NCBI GenBank assembly: GCA_910576815.1
Contig: CAJTKA010000001.1
Coordinates: 132,613-196,612, forward strand
Reading direction: 5' to 3'
Source: an uncultured Lachnospiraceae bacterium
GTDB lineage: Bacteria; Bacillota; Clostridia; Lachnospirales; Lachnospiraceae
Length of the DNA: 64,000 bases
Under the pieces are notes generated by a model. It did no database searches, was not told where the DNA came from, and saw nothing but the letters and a program-made list of their open reading frames with translations. The stretch's first letter is position 1. Each line of letters begins with the position of its first letter. Below, piece by piece: positions 60,399 to 64,000 of the stretch. Position numbers and translations under genes: made by a program.

Positions 60399-61016
60399 TC
60401 AAAACATATATTTCAGCGCCGATTTTAGAATGCTCTCCGAAGTGGCATCCTCCTCCACCGCGACCTTTTTTACCGCCGCCGTAGCGTCGGACGCAGAATA
60501 GCCAAGCGCCACCAACGCCTCGATGGCCTCCCGCCGCATCAGATTTTCTCCAATGCCGCCATCAGCAGTCCCCGCGGACACCTCCGTAGGCGCAAGCCCC
60601 CGCAGTGTATCCTCCACAGAGATCTTATCCCGCAGGTCTAAGATCACGCGCTCTGCCGTCTTCGCCCCGATGCCAGGCGCCTTGGCGATCGCTTTCGCAT
60701 CTCCCGCCGTCACCGCAAAGCGCAGCGCATCCGCACTCATCACCGAGAGGATGGCAAGCCCACCTTTGGGCCCGATGCCGCTTACCGTGATCAGCCGCTT
60801 AAAAATCTCCAAATCGTCTCTGGTCAGAAAGCCGAATAACTGAAATGCGTCCTCTCGCACCAGCGTGTATGTATAGATCTTGACTTCGCTGCCAAGCCCC
60901 GGCAGCAGATCCGCTGTCGTGGTCGAGACTCGAATGTTATAGCCGATCCCGCCTGCCTCCACGATCACCGCATCCTCACCGATTTCTTCTAATGTTCCTT
61001 TTATGTATGCGTACAT
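60399..61016 (-). CDS. ruvA: Holliday junction DNA-binding protein RuvA
   Basis: 205 aa. Domain I OB-fold (MYAYIKGTLEEIGEDAVIVEAGGIGY), domain II helix-hairpin-helix motifs (LITVSGIGPKGGLAIL and IAKAPGIGAKTAERVILDLRDK), and domain III at the C-terminus (RREAIEALVALGYSASDATAAVKKV). Acts with RuvB. Starts 50 bases upstream of the ABC exporter genes. Confidence 0.97.
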   Translation of the reverse strand: MYAYIKGTLEEIGEDAVIVEAGGIGYNIRVSTTTADLLPGLGSEVKIYTYTLVREDAFQLFGFLTRDDLEIFKRLITVSGIGPKGGLAILSVMSADALRFAVTAGDAKAIAKAPGIGAKTAERVILDLRDKISVEDTLRGLAPTEVSAGTADGGIGENLMRREAIEALVALGYSASDATAAVKKVAVEEDATSESILKSALKYMF

Positions 61017-61063
61017 AAGAGCCTTCCCTTCTCTGTTTATTCCCTCTATATCTGTTTCGGTAA

Positions 61064-61669
61064 TTATTTCTGTTTCGTGACTTCTCTACCTATTCTATGC
61101 AAATAAGGTAACAGTTCCCGCCCCACAACGCCGAGCAAAGCCCCCGTCACCGTGCCCGCCACCAGCAAAAAAGGCGCATAATAGGCCACCGCAGTCGTCT
61201 CCACCACCGCCATCGCCACCAGAAGCTGCCCTATATTATGAAAAACGCCGCCCAGCACGCTCACTCCGACCATGGAAAAGCATTTCATCCGCCTGCCGAA
61301 AATCATGGCAGTAAAACTAAACGCCGCTCCCGCAAGAGCGTACAAAATAGCGTAGAGATTGCTGAATAAAAAACCAGACAGAACAATACGAAGCCCGTTC
61401 ACAAGAAGCGCCTCCCGCTCCCCCTTTGTTAAGAATTTCACAAGCATCGTCCCTGATTTCTCATCCACACTCGCCACCCTGACTGTATCTCCATGACCGC
61501 CAGACACTCTGTCTGTTTCTGGCTTTTCATATAGCAGTAACAGTACGATCAGATTGGGCAGCCCCAGCTTGATTCCCGGTATCCCGAAAGAAAAGGGGAT
61601 CAGGGACTCCACATAAGAGAGAATCAGTGCCAAGGCCAGCATAAGCCCAAGTTCAGCCGTTCTTCTCAT
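61064..61669 (-). CDS. Gx transporter family membrane protein
   Basis: 201 aa, five to six membrane spans. N-terminal ALALILSYVESLIPFSFGIPGIKLGLPNLIVLLLLY and GVFHNIGQLLVAM match the Hpre_diP_synt_I/Gx transporter family. A charged hydrophilic loop (about residues 50-80, TDRVSGGHGDTVRVASVDEK) interrupts the usual compact fold. Overlaps the NusG_II gene by four bases. Often paired with NusG_II, ApbE or Rnf genes; the substrate is unknown. Confidence 0.87.
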   Translation of the reverse strand: MRRTAELGLMLALALILSYVESLIPFSFGIPGIKLGLPNLIVLLLLYEKPETDRVSGGHGDTVRVASVDEKSGTMLVKFLTKGEREALLVNGLRIVLSGFLFSNLYAILYALAGAAFSFTAMIFGRRMKCFSMVGVSVLGGVFHNIGQLLVAMAVVETTAVAYYAPFLLVAGTVTGALLGVVGRELLPYLHRIGREVTKQK

Positions 61670-62166
61670 GCCTCTCCTCCCCTTATTTCCACCACCAGCT
61701 TATGCGGCAGACAAATGATGCTCTCCCCGCCTCCTTTGATGGGAATATGGTGCACGCAAATCTGATCGGGACAGTCGGCAGCCTCCATAGATACACCAGC
61801 CTCTGAAACCGTCAAGAGATTATAACTGCTTCCTTCCGAAACTGTAGTAACAAGATCAGGTTTTGTCTCGTACCACTCACAGGATACATGCCCGTTCACA
61901 TTAAGAAGCAGACAATAGCGCACTGTTTCTGCTGCGCTATCGCTCCCTGCTCCCGCCGGGTCATGCTGTCTGATCTGTGCCAGAGACACTTCCTCAACGA
62001 TCTGCCCGTCACAGGATATCCGCAAAGTTTGTCCATCCTCCCGGCTCAAGGAAGACCAGCCAAAAATCCCCAGCGCCAGAAACAGGAAAAAGGCTGTCAG
62101 ACAAAAGTCAGCCCTGCTGATCCGTCTGTCTCTATTTTTATTGCTTTTCTTCCCGTTTTCAAACAT
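61666..62166 (-). CDS. NusG domain II-containing membrane protein
   Basis: 166 aa. Basic N-terminus, one membrane span (about 22-42), then an extracytoplasmic NusG_II domain with ILRISCDGQ-like LRISCDGQIVEEVSL and ADCPDQICVHH, ending LVVEIRGG. Cys in the latter motif is conserved in the family. No ribosome site precedes the ATG and a -10 box ends six bases before it, so the transcript may be leaderless. Coupled to the Gx transporter gene. Confidence 0.85.
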   Translation of the reverse strand: MFENGKKSNKNRDRRISRADFCLTAFFLFLALGIFGWSSLSREDGQTLRISCDGQIVEEVSLAQIRQHDPAGAGSDSAAETVRYCLLLNVNGHVSCEWYETKPDLVTTVSEGSSYNLLTVSEAGVSMEAADCPDQICVHHIPIKGGGESIICLPHKLVVEIRGGEA

Positions 62167-62172
62167 ATTGAT

Positions 62173-62201
62173 AGTTTACCACAACCGAACATATGTTTCA
62201 A
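62173..62201 (-). promoter_or_regulatory. Promoter for the NusG_II-Gx operon
   Basis: TTGAAA (62196-62201) and TAAACT (62173-62178), 17-base spacer, minus strand. The predicted start point is at or beside the ATG (62166). Confidence 0.6.
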
Positions 62202-62286
62202 GTATATTTGTTGCACTAAAAACTGACACCAATCCACAGCCTCCACATAAGATATAGCATAAACAACATTTGGAGGACACAAAGAA

Positions 62287-62520
62287 ATGAGCGATCTTAC
62301 AGCAACTCACTGCGGATGCAACAATACCAGCCCTGCCAGCAACAATGGATGCGCTTCCTGGATCTGGATTCTGATCCTGTTATCCTGCTGCGGCGGCAAT
62401 GGCGACGGCTGCGGCTGTGGCGGCGGCTTCTTTGGTGGCAACAGCCTTTTTGGCGGCGACAATAACTGCTGCTCTTGGATTTGGATCCTGATCCTGTTAT
62501 CCTGCTGCTGCAACAACTAA
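62287..62520 (+). CDS. Short Cys/Gly-rich peptide with repeated hydrophobic motif
   Basis: 77 aa. Two copies of an SWIWILILLSCC motif (residues about 24-35 and 62-73) flank a Gly/Asn/Cys spacer (CGGNGDGCGCGGGFFGG). Such peptides are called chorion class high-cysteine proteins in Clostridia and look like small spore-coat or membrane proteins; function is not known. At the DNA level the repeats are nearly identical, so an internal duplication is clear. GGAGG precedes ATG. Confidence 0.85.
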   Translation: MSDLTATHCGCNNTSPASNNGCASWIWILILLSCCGGNGDGCGCGGGFFGGNSLFGGDNNCCSWIWILILLSCCCNN

Positions 62521-62562
62521 TCTACCCCGAACTTATCTTTATCACATCTGAAAAGCACATCG

Positions 62563-62604
62563 GAAATAGGCTCCACGGCTTCGGCTCTGAAAGGAGCCTA
62601 TTTC
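62563..62604 (+). terminator. Long hairpin after the Cys-rich gene
   Basis: Perfect 12-pair stem GAAATAGGCTCC/GGAGCCTATTTC (62563-62574 with 62593-62604), loop of 18 that can pair further. Followed by TCTCTC rather than a T-run, so termination may be weak. Confidence 0.55.
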
Positions 62605-62670
62605 TCTCATGTGCAGCATATACTTTAGGGATAAGCGCAATGATGGCAGGGCATCGGAAAGGCATGGCTT

Positions 62671-63228
62671 ATGACTGATAAACAGGAAGATGCGTCCAAT
62701 GTTATGACATTCGATGCCTTATACACCACAAACCAGATGCAAAAGCTCAAAGTCTTTCTCCCCTATCTCGAACCCTCTATGCAAAAGCATCTGGCAGTCT
62801 ACATCAAATATATGGAACTACAGTATACCATGAATTATGTGAAAAGGCATACCGTCACCCTCTGCGGCTGCGGGCTCTCTCAACAGGAAAAACCTGACTT
62901 AAAAGAGCTTGTCAGGCAGCTTTGCCGCTACTCCACGCCAGAGGAGATCAGGCAGCTGGAACAGATTGAAAATATCCTGCAGACCATGGAGACCGTACAG
63001 GAAATGACACAGACCATGAACGCCATGAAAGAAATTTTTCCCGACATGAATCTGGATTCCCCGTTTGGCGTTCCGTTGTCAGACGCAGGACAAAACAAAG
63101 ATTCCGAAGACGGCTCAGAAAAACAGCCTTCCCCGGGGTTTTCGATGATGGATATGCTCATGAATATGCTCACCCCCGAGCAGCGGGAAATGTATGAAAT
63201 GTTTCAAAACGGACCACCAACTCTATAA
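62671..63228 (+). CDS. Hypothetical protein, 185 aa
   Basis: Not recognised by name. Mostly helical, with an HTVTLCGCGLS segment (two Cys), then many Glu, Gln and Met and a Met-rich tail (MMDMLMNMLTPEQREMYEMF). ATG 62671 has AAAGG eight bases upstream. Co-directional with the next gene, 18 bases apart, so the pair is likely an operon. Function unknown. Confidence 0.75.
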   Translation: MTDKQEDASNVMTFDALYTTNQMQKLKVFLPYLEPSMQKHLAVYIKYMELQYTMNYVKRHTVTLCGCGLSQQEKPDLKELVRQLCRYSTPEEIRQLEQIENILQTMETVQEMTQTMNAMKEIFPDMNLDSPFGVPLSDAGQNKDSEDGSEKQPSPGFSMMDMLMNMLTPEQREMYEMFQNGPPTL

Positions 63229-63246
63229 TACTAAAAGGAGTGCCCC

Positions 63247-63513
63247 ATGACAAATGAATGGATGAACGATCCGGCGCTTGCCGACATCGACAGAACAAAG
63301 CTCGACTTTTTACAGGCTCTCGTCTTTGAGAGCCGCTCGCTGAACAAAGAACAGATGCTGCCCTTTCTGATGGCGGTTGCCAAACGGGGACAGACAGAAC
63401 ATATCACTTTTTCCAATGAGGAGATCGAGACGATTGCCGCCACCATCAAAAACTATTCCTCAGCGGAGGAAGCCGCCGCCATTGATAAGATGATGCGGAT
63501 GCGAAAAAAATAA
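63247..63513 (+). CDS. Hypothetical protein, 88 aa
   Basis: Helical, acidic to mixed, with LDFLQALVFESRSLNKEQMLPFLMAV and a C-terminal basic end (MMRMRKK). AAAAGGAG precedes ATG. Operon partner of the 185-aa gene. Not recognised; presence next to each other suggests the two proteins interact, but that is inference. Confidence 0.75.
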   Translation: MTNEWMNDPALADIDRTKLDFLQALVFESRSLNKEQMLPFLMAVAKRGQTEHITFSNEEIETIAATIKNYSSAEEAAAIDKMMRMRKK

Positions 63514-63544
63514 GGGTGATGCGCCGTGCGCACCGCCCTTATTT
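63508..63544. terminator. Bidirectional terminator between convergent genes
   Basis: AAATAAGGG/CCCTTATTT (9 pairs) with an inner GCGC/GCGC pairing. The A- and T-rich flanks fit both the 88-aa gene and leuS. Confidence 0.75.
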
Positions 63545-63587
63545 CACTGCTGATTTGATATTCTTTCCTATGCTTTTGTGCGACTTT

Positions 63588-64000
63588 TTATTTCTGCACG
63601 ATATTCACCAGCCTGCCGGGCACATAAATCTCTTTCACGATCGTCCCCGTCAGCTTATCGGCGATCATTTCCTTCGCCTTCGCGATCACCTCGTCCTTCG
63701 GATCGTCCTTGCCGATATTGAGAGTCGCCCGATTCTTGCCGTTTACCTGCACCATGATCTCCACGGTGGACTCTACGGTCTTGGCTTCCTCATATGTGGG
63801 CCATGCGGTCTGATACACCCTGCCTTCAAAGCCTACTGCCTGCCACAGTTCCTCGGTGATATGGGGCGCAACAGGATTGAGCAGGGTGAGTAACGTTTTG
63901 AACTCGCCCTTCGTGACCGCGTTTTTCTTATAAAATTCATTGACCAGAGTCATCATCGCCGCGATCGCCGTGTTGTATTTCAGATTCTCAAAATCACTGC
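63588..64000 (-). CDS. leuS: Leucyl-tRNA synthetase, C-terminal part (5' end outside window)
   Basis: About 137 codons visible, running off the right edge. Contains YNTAIAAMMTLVNEFYKK, LLNPVAPHITEELW (anticodon-binding domain) and the C-terminal VQVNGKNRATLNI and VKEIYVPGRLVNIV. These are the terminal domains of a bacterial LeuRS. The segment bearing the class I HIGH and KMSKS motifs lies outside. Confidence 0.95.
   Translation of the reverse strand, partial: SDFENLKYNTAIAAMMTLVNEFYKKNAVTKGEFKTLLTLLNPVAPHITEELWQAVGFEGRVYQTAWPTYEEAKTVESTVEIMVQVNGKNRATLNIGKDDPKDEVIAKAKEMIADKLTGTIVKEIYVPGRLVNIVQK

Noticed and set aside
1..64000. CRISPR array, tRNA, rRNA or insertion sequence
   Set aside because: I saw no regularly spaced repeats, no cloverleaf with CCA-like ends and no transposase or terminal inverted repeats.

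Overview
The window is chromosomal DNA of a low-to-middle GC, anaerobic-type Clostridia, most likely a member of the Lachnospiraceae. Supporting this are the gene content (carbon starvation transporter CstA, PLP enzyme YggS next to SepF, the mreBCD-pbp2-minCDE-rodA-mgsA cluster, GerW with a DUF2953 protein, zinc-type ribosomal protein L28, a chorion-class-like Cys-rich peptide, a DUF6472-like protein) and strong Shine-Dalgarno sites. The genus cannot be fixed from the sequence alone. Nearly all genes lie on the minus strand. The plus strand carries only an AraC-GGDEF regulator, rpmB, an HD-GYP protein, a DUF1538/PII pair and a small Cys-rich/hypothetical cluster. I see no tRNA, rRNA, prophage, insertion sequence or CRISPR array.

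Layout. 1-2.2 kb: 3' part of cstA and a small partner gene. 2.2-7.7 kb: rluD, lspA, aroB, sepF, yggS and an HlyD-like adaptor. 7.8-18.8 kb: a P-loop protein, then the cell-shape and division locus (dacF, mgsA, rodA, minE, minD, minC, a very large PBP2, mreD, mreC, mreB, radC). 18.8-28.2 kb: DUF4321 protein, a methionine gamma-lyase-like enzyme, and the miaB-mutS-mutL-miaA operon behind a clear sigma-A promoter. 28.3-34.0 kb: an accessory-looking mix (PHP phosphatase, methyltransferase, AT-rich unknown gene, AraC-GGDEF fusion, M18 aminopeptidase, acetyltransferase, CPBP-like membrane protein). 34.0-39.3 kb: degV (FakB type), recG, fakA and an Asp23 protein. 39.3-43.5 kb: rpmB with a structured leader, a NUDIX hydrolase, a J-domain coiled-coil protein, a tiny membrane protein, gerW, a DUF2953 protein and small unknowns. 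43.7-50.7 kb: HD-GYP protein, a PBP/FtsW pair, a U32 peptidase and zapA. 50.8-61.0 kb: a GLUG-like/LysM surface protein coupled to ruvB, a DUF1538 membrane protein with a tandem PII-like regulator, a heterodimeric ABC exporter, and ruvA. 61.0-64 kb: Gx transporter and NusG_II proteins, the Cys-rich peptide, two unknown genes, and the 3' end of leuS.

How the genes work together: the window is dominated by envelope growth and division. Two SEDS glycosyltransferases, two class B PBPs, a DD-carboxypeptidase, MreBCD, MinCDE, SepF and ZapA are all present. DNA repair and recombination genes (mutSL, recG, ruvAB, radC) and tRNA/rRNA modification genes (miaA, miaB, rluD) form the second theme.

The most unusual signal is non-coding. 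A multi-hairpin element occurs in two full copies (23937-24032 and 40973-41117), with a partial third at 47682-47712. Its outer and inner stems differ in sequence between copies but keep base pairing, and each full copy begins in the stop codon of the minus-strand gene upstream. Several other genes also end inside strong palindromes.
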